In this document: positions 1 to 6,431 of the stretch, one piece after another
Layout: every line of letters begins with the position of its first letter
Position numbering within the stretch: position 1 is the first letter of the stretch
Assembly: GCA_028285285.1 (NCBI GenBank)
Contig: JANQPW010000657.1
Span: forward strand, 1 to 6,940
Direction of reading: 5' to 3'
DNA: 6,940 nt
Source of the DNA: Silvanigrellales bacterium
Lineage (GTDB): Bacteria > Bdellovibrionota_B > Oligoflexia > Silvanigrellales > Silvanigrellaceae
Notes under the pieces: generated by a model
What the model was told of the DNA's origin: nothing
Database searches by the model: none
What the model saw: the letters and a program-made list of their open reading frames with translations, nothing else
Translations under genes and position numbers: made by a program

Positions 1-13
1 ACTCGATCTCTGC

Positions 14-20
14 AGAGGAG
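14..20 (+). promoter_or_regulatory. Shine-Dalgarno of the GNAT gene
   Basis: AGAGGAG is a strong match to the anti-SD sequence. It overlaps the more upstream GTG at 20, so it cannot serve that codon, and it favours GTG at 32 (11-base spacing, slightly long). Confidence 0.55.
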
Positions 21-31
21 TGCGCATTTCC

Positions 32-523
32 GTGGAAATTCGAAACATCACCCTGGATGATGTTCCCCCCTACCGAGATCTCTTGAGCTCTGTGTACCGA
101 GAGTCGCAGGCCTATTTTGTGGCGCAGCCAGGGAGTCTCGATGGAATTTTTGATCGGGTGCGGCTGACCATGCTGGGGCAGTCGGCTCATCTCGTTGCTG
201 AATTTCAGGGGGAGATACTGGGCTGGGTCGATGTGACTCCCTATTCCATTCGTGGAATGGATCACTGCGCTGATCTGTCTATGGGTGTGAAGAGCGAGTT
301 GAGGGGCCGTGGCATTGGCTCAGCCCTGCTTCAAGAGGCTTTTGCCTGGGCTAAAAAATCCGGTCTCGAGTGGCTGCACTTGGAGGTCTTTGCCTCCAAT
401 GAGGCCGCAAGAAGGCTCTACCTTCGTCATGGGTTCAGGGTTGATGGGGTGCGCCAGCGTGCTCGGAAATGTTTGTTCACGGGCCGTTACGATAGCATCG
501 TGCTCATGTCACGGCCGGTATGA
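32..523 (+). CDS. GNAT-family N-acetyltransferase
   Basis: Cytoplasmic acetyl-CoA-dependent N-acetyltransferase of the Acetyltransf_1 type; the acceptor (amino acid, antibiotic, small amine or protein N-terminus) cannot be read from sequence. The acetyl-CoA pyrophosphate-binding loop is RGRGIGSA at about residues 91-98. It is followed by the typical helix and the late block N123-E-A-A...Y130...H-G-F (134-135), with Asn and Tyr in the positions usual for RimI-like GNATs. At about 163 residues it is a normal single-domain length. I chose GTG at 32 because the protein then begins MEIRNITLDD, a usual GNAT opening, and AGAGGAG at 14-20 lies upstream with an 11-base gap. The in-frame GTG at 20 overlaps that Shine-Dalgarno. 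Its 3' end overlaps the convergent lipoprotein gene C by 15 bases. Family call is sure, substrate is not. Confidence 0.92.
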   Translation: MEIRNITLDDVPPYRDLLSSVYRESQAYFVAQPGSLDGIFDRVRLTMLGQSAHLVAEFQGEILGWVDVTPYSIRGMDHCADLSMGVKSELRGRGIGSALLQEAFAWAKKSGLEWLHLEVFASNEAARRLYLRHGFRVDGVRQRARKCLFTGRYDSIVLMSRPV

Positions 524-2047
524 CCAAGGTTCCCGTCTTTGGGTGAGGCATTTGCTGCCATTTCGAACAGGTTTGCGTCCTGCAACTTTATGGAAGTGCG
601 ATTGAATGGGAAAGACCATCACGCCAGGTTGTCGGATCTCCAGGTTTGAAACCGTAGAGTTGCGGTAGTTGTGGATGATGAGGCAGATGTGGTCTTGACC
701 CACCTCAATGAGGAAGGGATTGATTTTGCTCAGGTCAAACTCATTGAGTTGACGCACAAAGGAGTACCGGCTGAGTTTGTCGTCGTTCACCTGCAGGTTG
801 TAAATCACTTTCGGTGAATAGTTCGTGTTTAGGTGCTTGCGAATGTTTCCGGTGAGGAGCTCAGCGAGCTTCATTCCCCTCTCTCTGTTCTGCAGGCCGA
901 TGTACTTTCCGTTGCGCAGCTTAATGAGCGTGTCAATATCTGAGCCCGGCCTTTCCTCTTTTACCTGACCATTCCGTTTCGTCACTTTTTCCATCTTCCA
1001 TCCACCGAGGGTTGAGGTACCACGGGCAAAGCTTCCACCGATGATCTGAATCGCATGGTAGCTGGGTGCATGGAGAGAGTTGTTGGTTCGAAGGGTGTCT
1101 TGAATACGGAACAGAATGCGAGCCATGACTTCTGTGTCGTAGTCTGCTTGCTTCACTCCAAGAGCGCTCCCCTTTTTTTTCGGAGAGATTTTCTGGGAAA
1201 AACCACTCACTCGGCGCACTTCTGCGAGGTAGGCCTCATAAGCCTGACCAGCTGCAAACTCTGGAGCATGTCCGCGCTTCTGCGCCGCTGTGAAGTTTTT
1301 CATAAAGGCATACTCGGGGAGGCTTGTGTAGCGCACAAAGGAGTCGATGAGTCTCTTGGGCCCTTGGCCATCAGACTTCGAAATGTCGATTCCCGGAGGG
1401 TGATCTCTCAAAAGGTATTTCTTTCCTGCTTTGGCATAGATAGGTGCAAAAAGCGGAGTCAGTTCCTGCACGATGCTTTTGTCGAGTTGCACAAGAAGGG
1501 GAGCCATAGCGTCTTGGAAACGCCTGTCTGAGGTGCCTTGATCATAACGGTCTCCTCCCCTCGTGTGGTGGTCATAGCCCGATTTTTCTTTCACATAGGA
1601 GATCCAGGTTTGTTTGTCTTCGAAAAGAAGTTTGAGAAACAAGATGGTGGGTCGAAGCTCACCGGTTTTGGAGTCGTGTTGTGGAATTTGGGCGTCTGCC
1701 AAAGTGAGAGCTTTGTCTCGCAGCGCTTGGTAAAGTTTTCTGTCGACCTGCTTGAGTTTGAGAACCTGCGACACGAATTTCTCGGTTTTGGAGATTCGAC
1801 TCTTGGCAGTGTCTTGAAAAGGTGTGCGAAACCACTGCTCTGCATTGAGCTGAGAGCGCTGCTGAAAGGCGTTCATCAACATCTGATCAGAGTCTTGGTA
1901 CAGCCTGCGAGCCAGTTGGAGATCGTTTTCCTGCTGTGAATGTGGGCTTCGCCGCGCGTTCGTTTGACTGAGGTCTTCAAGGGGGTTTGTTCCCTGGCAG
2001 CTTGCGTAAAAGGCTAAGATGATCAGAGCGGTGGTGAGCTTTGTCAT
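509..2047 (-). CDS. Exported lipoprotein with nucleotidyltransferase-fold signature (paralogue C, operon gene 3)
   Basis: Unrecognised by name; 512 residues. Residues 1-16 form a signal peptide ending in the lipobox-like Y-A-S-C17, so it is probably a lipid-anchored envelope protein. Residues about 85-160 are helical and share the D-K-Q-x-W-x-x-Y block (144-151) with paralogue B. A second shared block is GQGPKRLID at 227-235. The C-terminal domain holds G337-G-S-F-A-R-G-T344 and then S-D370-I-D372, the G[GS]...DxD signature of the polymerase beta-like nucleotidyltransferase superfamily. Between the two halves sits a charged, Lys/Glu-rich insertion of about 20 residues that paralogue B lacks. 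L-Q-V-N-D-D (418-423) is a candidate for the third metal-binding acid. A further shared segment is N443-P...D-H-I-C455. The ATG overlaps the stop of gene B (ATGA) and has GGGAG 8 bases upstream. The 3' end overlaps the convergent GNAT gene. Catalysis and substrate are inference; the paralogy and signature are visible. Confidence 0.85.
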   Translation of the reverse strand: MTKLTTALIILAFYASCQGTNPLEDLSQTNARRSPHSQQENDLQLARRLYQDSDQMLMNAFQQRSQLNAEQWFRTPFQDTAKSRISKTEKFVSQVLKLKQVDRKLYQALRDKALTLADAQIPQHDSKTGELRPTILFLKLLFEDKQTWISYVKEKSGYDHHTRGGDRYDQGTSDRRFQDAMAPLLVQLDKSIVQELTPLFAPIYAKAGKKYLLRDHPPGIDISKSDGQGPKRLIDSFVRYTSLPEYAFMKNFTAAQKRGHAPEFAAGQAYEAYLAEVRRVSGFSQKISPKKKGSALGVKQADYDTEVMARILFRIQDTLRTNNSLHAPSYHAIQIIGGSFARGTSTLGGWKMEKVTKRNGQVKEERPGSDIDTLIKLRNGKYIGLQNRERGMKLAELLTGNIRKHLNTNYSPKVIYNLQVNDDKLSRYSFVRQLNEFDLSKINPFLIEVGQDHICLIIHNYRNSTVSNLEIRQPGVMVFPIQSHFHKVAGRKPVRNGSKCLTQRREPWSYRP

Positions 2048-3555
2048 GGCATTGGCTCCCGTGTGGATTTCTTCGTGTGGCAGGTGCCATCTTGTGGTTT
2101 TGAAAAGCGTTCTTTCAGCTCGCCATCCGCACTCTCTTCTCCAAGAGTGGTCATAACGTGTTCACCGAGCTCGAAGACACGTAGAAATGGAGAGTTCATC
2201 TGCGCGTATCGAGTGGCTCTGTCGGGCACAGAATAGGTGACCAAGCAGATCTGATCTCGCGCAACCTCAAAGGCAATGGGGTTGATTCTTCCCAGGTTCC
2301 GTTCTGGAATGTTCCTCACAAACTCGGTGGGGTGTGACTTGTCATCACCCACTTGGAGTCCTGTGTTTCGATCTTCCAGGAATTTTGCCTGGGCAGAATC
2401 ACTCAACAAGGGGCCAATTTGCTCTCGGAGGTGATCGGTGAGAACCCCTTGGAGACGTTCTGCAGCTTCTCTGTCAACGTCTGCGAAGTACTTCGAAGAG
2501 TCGATTTTGAAGTAGCCGTCAATGTCCGACTCACTCAAAGTCGCTGTTCCGCGAGCCATGCTCCCACCGAAGAGCAGCGAGACCGGATAGTCGCCAGTGA
2601 GGCCATCTTCGTGGGCGTTTTGCAGGCCAACTTGGATTTCTGTGAGGATGCGAAAAAACAAGTTGAGATCATAGTCGCCCATGCGTTCCCCCGGAAGCTC
2701 TTCTTTCGGGTGGGTGAGACCGTGAACGCGCCTGGTGTGTTCAACAAGATGGTCATAGGCTTGGGCTGTGCGCCCTTGGGCTTGTTTTCGGGCTTCCTCT
2801 TCGTCAAGGCTGGGGTCGAAGTTTCTCAACCGGTTTTCGTTCATGCTTCCCAGCAGAAGCTTCTCGGGTTTGTGAACATGACGGTAGTAGGTGTCGAAAA
2901 TTCTCTTCGGCCCCATGCCTTCGTGCTTTCGAACGAGCCGGCCACTTTGGGAGTCTCTGCGGAGAGTCGCCTTTTGCGCGCGGGAGTAGAGGCTAGCAAG
3001 AAGGGGATCAAGCTCCTGCTGAATGTCGTCATCAAGGTGGTGTAGAACAGGGGAAAGGCCTCGTTCAAGCCGGCGATCAATGGTTCCAATGTCTTCGACG
3101 CGTGGTGAACTGTGACCCACAACAACGCTGAAGTAGTTCTTCCAGCTTTGTTTGTCTTGAAGCACAAGGCGGAAAAAGACGGCCGGGTCATTTTTTGTGT
3201 CGCGCACAGAAAGTATGGGGCGCTGATCGCGGAAGATCATTCCTCGCAGCTTTTGGTACTTTGAAGGGTTGCGCCGCAAGAGGAGCGCGGCCTCCACAAA
3301 AGCCGTTGCATTGCGAACGCCCAGCGTGTCTTTTTCGTGTGAAAAAAAGTCTCTTGGGTTCAAAACTTGAAACCGTTCCATTCCGCGTTGAGAACGAAAG
3401 CGACGATAAATCTCGAAGGCATCTGGCTGGCCTCGGTGGCTTCTCCGGGCATCGAGGTGAGACTGTGATTGCCCCCACCTTTGCTCCAGGGCTGTGCAGG
3501 AAAGAGAGGTGCAGAGCGTGCCCACCAGCAAGGAAATGGTTAGACTTCGGTTCAT
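2044..3555 (-). CDS. Exported lipoprotein with canonical nucleotidyltransferase motif (paralogue B, operon gene 2)
   Basis: Unrecognised by name; 503 residues from the chosen start. The frame stays open 32 codons further up, into gene A. The ATG at 3555 is preferred because it starts a clean signal peptide ending in S-L-S-C20, has AAGGGGG six bases upstream, and overlaps the gene A stop as ATGA. Of the three paralogues this one has the most canonical polymerase beta-like signature: F-G330?-type loop G-G-S-M-A-R-G-T (330-337), then S-D344-I-D346 with 11 residues between the Gly-Ser and the first Asp. This fits the family rule hG[GS]x(9-13)Dh[DE]h. Q401-V-G-D-D405 is the likely third acidic position. 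Upstream are L-Q-D-K-Q-S-W (132-138), G-M-G-P-K-R (213-218), and downstream N425-P...D-Q-I-C437, all shared with paralogue C. No known toxin, tRNA-modifying or signalling nucleotidyltransferase subfamily was recognised. Envelope location follows from the signal peptide; activity is inferred. Confidence 0.87.
   Translation of the reverse strand: MNRSLTISLLVGTLCTSLSCTALEQRWGQSQSHLDARRSHRGQPDAFEIYRRFRSQRGMERFQVLNPRDFFSHEKDTLGVRNATAFVEAALLLRRNPSKYQKLRGMIFRDQRPILSVRDTKNDPAVFFRLVLQDKQSWKNYFSVVVGHSSPRVEDIGTIDRRLERGLSPVLHHLDDDIQQELDPLLASLYSRAQKATLRRDSQSGRLVRKHEGMGPKRIFDTYYRHVHKPEKLLLGSMNENRLRNFDPSLDEEEARKQAQGRTAQAYDHLVEHTRRVHGLTHPKEELPGERMGDYDLNLFFRILTEIQVGLQNAHEDGLTGDYPVSLLFGGSMARGTATLSESDIDGYFKIDSSKYFADVDREAAERLQGVLTDHLREQIGPLLSDSAQAKFLEDRNTGLQVGDDKSHPTEFVRNIPERNLGRINPIAFEVARDQICLVTYSVPDRATRYAQMNSPFLRVFELGEHVMTTLGEESADGELKERFSKPQDGTCHTKKSTREPMP
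2056..2060 (-). promoter_or_regulatory. Shine-Dalgarno of lipoprotein gene C, inside the end of gene B
   Basis: GGGAG on the minus strand lies 8 bases before the ATG at 2047. It is embedded in the last codons of gene B, and the B stop and C start share ATGA, which suggests translational coupling. Confidence 0.6.
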
Positions 3556-5072
3556 CTTTGACCCCCTTGGTTGAGTCTTTTGGCGTAATACGAGGGGCAC
3601 GTTCCTTGAACCGCGAAGCACACAGGTCGGTGGTACTGAAAAGGGCGCCATCCGGCCTTCTTGTTGCGTGCTTGTGACTCCGATTTGGGAATCTCGGAAT
3701 AGCGATAGGGGTGCATCAGCAGAATGTAGAGACCATTTGCATCGATGCGCACACTCAGCGGCGAAAGCAAACTGGAGTTGAGTTCCTGTTGCTGTTCATA
3801 AATATCCAGTTGAAAGCGAGCCCGAAGCCCTGCTTCGTCTCGGGCACTCTTGGCAAGCTTTGAAGTGGTTCTCTGGTAAACCGAGCCTGAGAGCTCGTGG
3901 ATGATGTTGAGGTCGTTGCGAGGGTTGGCGAACATATCGAAGTCTGAGAACCCGCCGAGATTCTCTTGGTAACTCCCGTCGTCGTTGAATTGAACCTTCT
4001 TGAGGGGGTTGGTGTGCAAGATGCCACGGCCGTTGATCATGCTTCCAAACGCCAAAACGAATGAATGGCGACCGTGGCCAAAAGCCGAAAGGTCTTTGAA
4101 GTGCGGGCTTTGGGTTGGCCATCGATTCCCAACATGCTTTTTCACGGCCGTGAGCATGTTGAGCATGTCTTCAGCGGTGTACTGGCCAGCTGCCGTGTCT
4201 TTGAAAAGAAGCTCTCGCTGACGGTTGAGGTAGGAGGCGTAGGCTGCCCTCACCTGAGAGTGATTTGGTGATTTTTGAGAAACACGGGAAAAGTCTTCTT
4301 CCACCCGAATGGTGTGGCGAATAAAGGCGTCAACGCATCTTTTCGGTGCCATAAACTGGCACTCACCGTCTGAACGCCGTTTGTAGCATTTGATCTTCAT
4401 GCCGCGTTTGTTGGCCACCGTCCACTCGTAGAGACCGGGCTGGTGAAAAGCGTGGACGGGATCTCTCAGCTGTGCTCGCAGTGGGGCGTTGTGAAGATAG
4501 TCATAAAGCTTGTTGCGAAGTTGCAGCGGCATGTTGCGCATGATGGGAATCAGCGAATCTTTGAGTGCGGCGTCGCCACGCCCGTTTCGTGCAAAGTCGT
4601 GGACAAAAGAAGTCCAGGTGGCTTCGTCATAAACGGCAAGTCGGGCAGCCAGAAGCATGTCTGAAAAGTAGCGGTTGTTCCTGCCCGGGCTTTTCATTTG
4701 CTTGAGATGGTAGCGAATTCTCGAAAGTGACTTCAGATCGTCTTTGGAACGTGATCGGGTTAGCCGCAAGAGCCCTTGAATATAGGCTTCTGTGGTGTGG
4801 GTTCCAATGATGTTCTTTTTGGGGTTTGCGGCAAGAAGGTGGCCTTCCTTTAACCAAGACCAGTCGAGCCCGTAAAAGTTCGACAGTGTGAACTGAACAA
4901 GCTCATTCCCGCTGAGATGCTGTCCAGATTTCGAAGAGTGCTTGGAGGCGTTTTGGCTGATGCCCTTCGTTTGGGTTTGGGGGCTACAACCCAAAGAAGA
5001 AGCAAAAAGCAAGGCAACGGGAAAAAGAGCCATCATCACACTTGAAGAACGTGTTGAATTTCTGCGGAACAT
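3552..5072 (-). CDS. Exported lipoprotein, divergent nucleotidyltransferase-fold paralogue (A, operon gene 1)
   Basis: Unrecognised by name; 506 residues, first gene of the operon. The N-terminus has an Arg-rich n-region (RRNSTR), a hydrophobic stretch at about 13-26 and a lipobox S-L-G-C29. It is a distant paralogue of B and C: A-T-W-T-S-F (151-156) aligns with their K-Q-x-W block, M241-A-P-K-R-C-V-D with their GPKR block, and S437-P...Y-I-L-L-M-H-P with their late NP...CL segment. The nucleotidyltransferase signature is present but altered: F-G343-S344-M-I-N-G-R-G, a spacer of about 32 residues, then S-D377-F-D379. Q421-L-D423 may be the third acid. It alone carries two close cysteine pairs, C229/C238 and C485/C492, plausible disulfides of an exported protein. 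The upstream Shine-Dalgarno is weak (AGAGAG, about 8 bases from ATG). Real gene and export are well supported, enzymatic activity is inferred and less secure than for B. Confidence 0.84.
   Translation of the reverse strand: MFRRNSTRSSSVMMALFPVALLFASSLGCSPQTQTKGISQNASKHSSKSGQHLSGNELVQFTLSNFYGLDWSWLKEGHLLAANPKKNIIGTHTTEAYIQGLLRLTRSRSKDDLKSLSRIRYHLKQMKSPGRNNRYFSDMLLAARLAVYDEATWTSFVHDFARNGRGDAALKDSLIPIMRNMPLQLRNKLYDYLHNAPLRAQLRDPVHAFHQPGLYEWTVANKRGMKIKCYKRRSDGECQFMAPKRCVDAFIRHTIRVEEDFSRVSQKSPNHSQVRAAYASYLNRQRELLFKDTAAGQYTAEDMLNMLTAVKKHVGNRWPTQSPHFKDLSAFGHGRHSFVLAFGSMINGRGILHTNPLKKVQFNDDGSYQENLGGFSDFDMFANPRNDLNIIHELSGSVYQRTTSKLAKSARDEAGLRARFQLDIYEQQQELNSSLLSPLSVRIDANGLYILLMHPYRYSEIPKSESQARNKKAGWRPFQYHRPVCFAVQGTCPSYYAKRLNQGGQR
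3562..3568 (-). promoter_or_regulatory. Shine-Dalgarno of lipoprotein gene B, inside the end of gene A
   Basis: AAGGGGG on the minus strand, six bases before the ATG at 3555. It decides the start of gene B against the longer open frame that reaches back to 3651, which would bury the signal peptide. Confidence 0.65.
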
Positions 5073-5108
5073 GGTGCTGGCTCTCTTGATTCAAAAAGTC
5101 AAATTCTG

Positions 5109-5139
5109 ACTGTAGCGATGCAAAAGACGGGCCAGTCAA
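5109..5139 (-). promoter_or_regulatory. Weak sigma70-like promoter candidate for the lipoprotein operon
   Basis: On the minus strand TTGACT (5139-5134) is followed, after 19 bases, by TACAGT (5114-5109), about 37 bases before the start codon of gene A. The -35 is good, the -10 has four of six consensus bases, and the spacer is longer than the usual 17. Only its position makes it credible. Confidence 0.25.
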
Positions 5140-5341
5140 CGAGGGGTTTGGGCTTGAGGTGAAGTTGAATTTTTCTGTGCGGTCTGAGAAAATGATTAAA
5201 AATCAATAAGTTGTTAAGATTTTGCAGAATTGTTGAATTTCGAGGTTCACGCAAGGAGGGTGGCAACGTAGACTCCGGCCGCGGCAAAAACCGAACTGTT
5301 CAGCTGCGGAATGGCAACTCTTCAGACACACGGAACAAGAC

Positions 5342-5345
5342 GAGG
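5342..5345 (+). promoter_or_regulatory. Shine-Dalgarno of the PhoD-like gene
   Basis: GAGG, followed by five bases and GTG at 5351. It selects that GTG over the in-frame GTG at 5345, which overlaps the site and has no Shine-Dalgarno of its own. Confidence 0.5.
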
Positions 5346-5350
5346 TGACA

Positions 5351-6430
5351 GTGAAACGCTCCGATCGGCGCTCATTTGTGAAAGGGATCGCCCAAGCTGG
5401 CGTGATTTTACCAACGGCACGCACCTTGGGGTGGGGAGCTTTGGGAAGCTCGCTTGGAATGCAGAATGCCTGGGCCAATGGATTGTTTCAGCTCATTCCG
5501 ACCAAGCCACAGAGCACTCTTCGAGTGGGCTTTGGCTCTTGTTTCGATGTTCGCCGGGGCGACGAGCACCCCATTTGGAATGAAGTGCTGAGGTGCTCCA
5601 CCGATGTTTGGCTGTCTATGGGCGACAACATATATGCTCGCGACGGACAGATTGACGATCTCCCTAGGAACTATCGCCGGTTGGCTCGCATTCCCTCATA
5701 TCGGCGGCTCCGCGAGCAGGCGCTTATGCTCTCCACTTGGGACGATCACGATTACGGCATCAACAATGGGGGTGCCGATTTTTTTGGAAAAGAACAGGCG
5801 AAACAGCATTTTTTTGATCATGTGGGCCTGAGATCTGATGATCCTCATCGTGCGCAAGATGGCGTATACTTTTCTTATTTGAAAGAGTTTGAAGGGCGTC
5901 AGATCCATTTTATCTTGCTTGATCTGCGTTTTGGTCAGGTTCGAGGGGAAGGAACTGACTCGCGGCTCATGAGTGATGAACAATGGCAGTGGTTCACTCG
6001 AGAACTTGGCCGACGTGCCGATCTGAAAATTGTGGTGAGCAGCATTCAGGCCTTGCCTGCAGAGCACCGCTTTGAGAAGTGGGCGAACTTTCCTCATGAG
6101 CGGGCCCGATTGCTCGAGCTTTTGGGGAGTGGTGGTGCAGCTGCAGCTCCGGTTGTGCTTCTTTCCGGAGATCGACACCAGCATGAGCACTCTCAGCTGG
6201 TGCTTCCTTCAGGACACACCCTTACTGAAGTCACCTCTAGCGGCATGAACCGGGCAACTCCCAGCGATCGCTTGCTGCCAGAGGAAAATGAGCTGCGCGT
6301 GTGGCGCGGAGGGAACAATGGATTTGGGGTGCTTGACATCGATTGTGCTGGCGATGGCCGCCCCCAAATTCTAGCGCGAGTTCTCGACGAACGAGCGAGA
6401 GTGATGCACCAAAGCGAAATCCGGATCTAA
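5351..6430 (+). CDS. Tat-exported PhoD-like metallophosphatase (alkaline phosphatase D family)
   Basis: Calcineurin-like metallophosphoesterase of the PhoD type, expected to cleave phosphomonoesters or phosphodiesters outside the cytoplasm; 359 residues. The N-terminus carries a twin-arginine motif, S-D-R-R-S-F-V-K, followed by a hydrophobic region and an A-W-A cleavage site near residue 43, so it would be exported folded with its metals. Metal-site motifs appear in family order: G-S-C-F-D (62-66), M-G-D-N (90-93), W-D-D-H-D-Y-G with N-N-G-G (130-140), L-L-D-L-R (189-193) and S-G-D-R-H-Q-H (272-278). No catalytic residue is obviously missing. It lacks the separate N-terminal beta domain of long PhoD enzymes such as Bacillus PhoD, so it belongs to the shorter form. 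It is transcribed away from the lipoprotein operon and ends one base before a convergent phosphatase remnant. Family and export are secure; the physiological substrate is unknown. Confidence 0.93.
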   Translation: MKRSDRRSFVKGIAQAGVILPTARTLGWGALGSSLGMQNAWANGLFQLIPTKPQSTLRVGFGSCFDVRRGDEHPIWNEVLRCSTDVWLSMGDNIYARDGQIDDLPRNYRRLARIPSYRRLREQALMLSTWDDHDYGINNGGADFFGKEQAKQHFFDHVGLRSDDPHRAQDGVYFSYLKEFEGRQIHFILLDLRFGQVRGEGTDSRLMSDEQWQWFTRELGRRADLKIVVSSIQALPAEHRFEKWANFPHERARLLELLGSGGAAAAPVVLLSGDRHQHEHSQLVLPSGHTLTEVTSSGMNRATPSDRLLPEENELRVWRGGNNGFGVLDIDCAGDGRPQILARVLDERARVMHQSEIRI

Positions 6431-6431
6431 C

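Larger units (their letters stand above)
5073..5350. promoter_or_regulatory. Divergent intergenic region between the lipoprotein operon and the PhoD-like gene
   Basis: This is the only sizeable non-coding stretch and must hold the promoters of both flanking units. Its middle (about 5164-5240) is AT-rich. It contains a 13-base inverted repeat, TGATT-AAA-AATCA (5193-5205), that could be an operator. GTTGAATTT occurs at 5164-5172 and 5232-5240, with a third copy at 5053-5061 just inside gene A. A poor plus-strand promoter match is TTGAAT (5165-5170), 17 bases, GAAAAT (5188-5193). No small gene with a convincing start, no tRNA and no stable hairpin followed by a T-run was seen. Confidence 0.5.

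Noticed and set aside
1055..1939. Two plus-strand open frames (1055-1531 and 1538-1939) opposite lipoprotein gene C
   Set aside because: Antisense to a well-supported gene, with no domain or signal recognised.
2353..3045. Long plus-strand open frame of 230 codons opposite lipoprotein gene B
   Set aside because: It lies wholly antisense to B, which has a signal peptide, Shine-Dalgarno, paralogues and a recognisable motif. The plus-strand translation has no recognisable domain and looks like a shadow of B's codon bias.
3556..3651. Upstream extension of gene B to an ATG at 3651
   Set aside because: It would overlap gene A by about 100 bases and place 32 residues before a clear signal peptide; the ATG at 3555 has a Shine-Dalgarno and an ATGA junction.
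3195..3677. Plus-strand open frame of 160 codons opposite the start of gene B and end of gene A
   Set aside because: It spans two real genes antisense, is rich in Arg, Ala and Cys in a shadow-like way, and has no supporting start signal or homology.
509..5072. Toxin-antitoxin (MNT/HEPN) or CBASS-type CD-NTase system
   Set aside because: MNT antitoxins and CD-NTases are cytoplasmic and come with HEPN or effector partners. Here all three proteins carry export signals, are much longer than MNT proteins, and no effector gene is adjacent.
5696..6190. Minus-strand open frame of 164 codons opposite the PhoD-like gene
   Set aside because: Lies fully within a gene whose catalytic motifs are all in place; the antisense translation is low-complexity and Lys/Arg/Ser rich.
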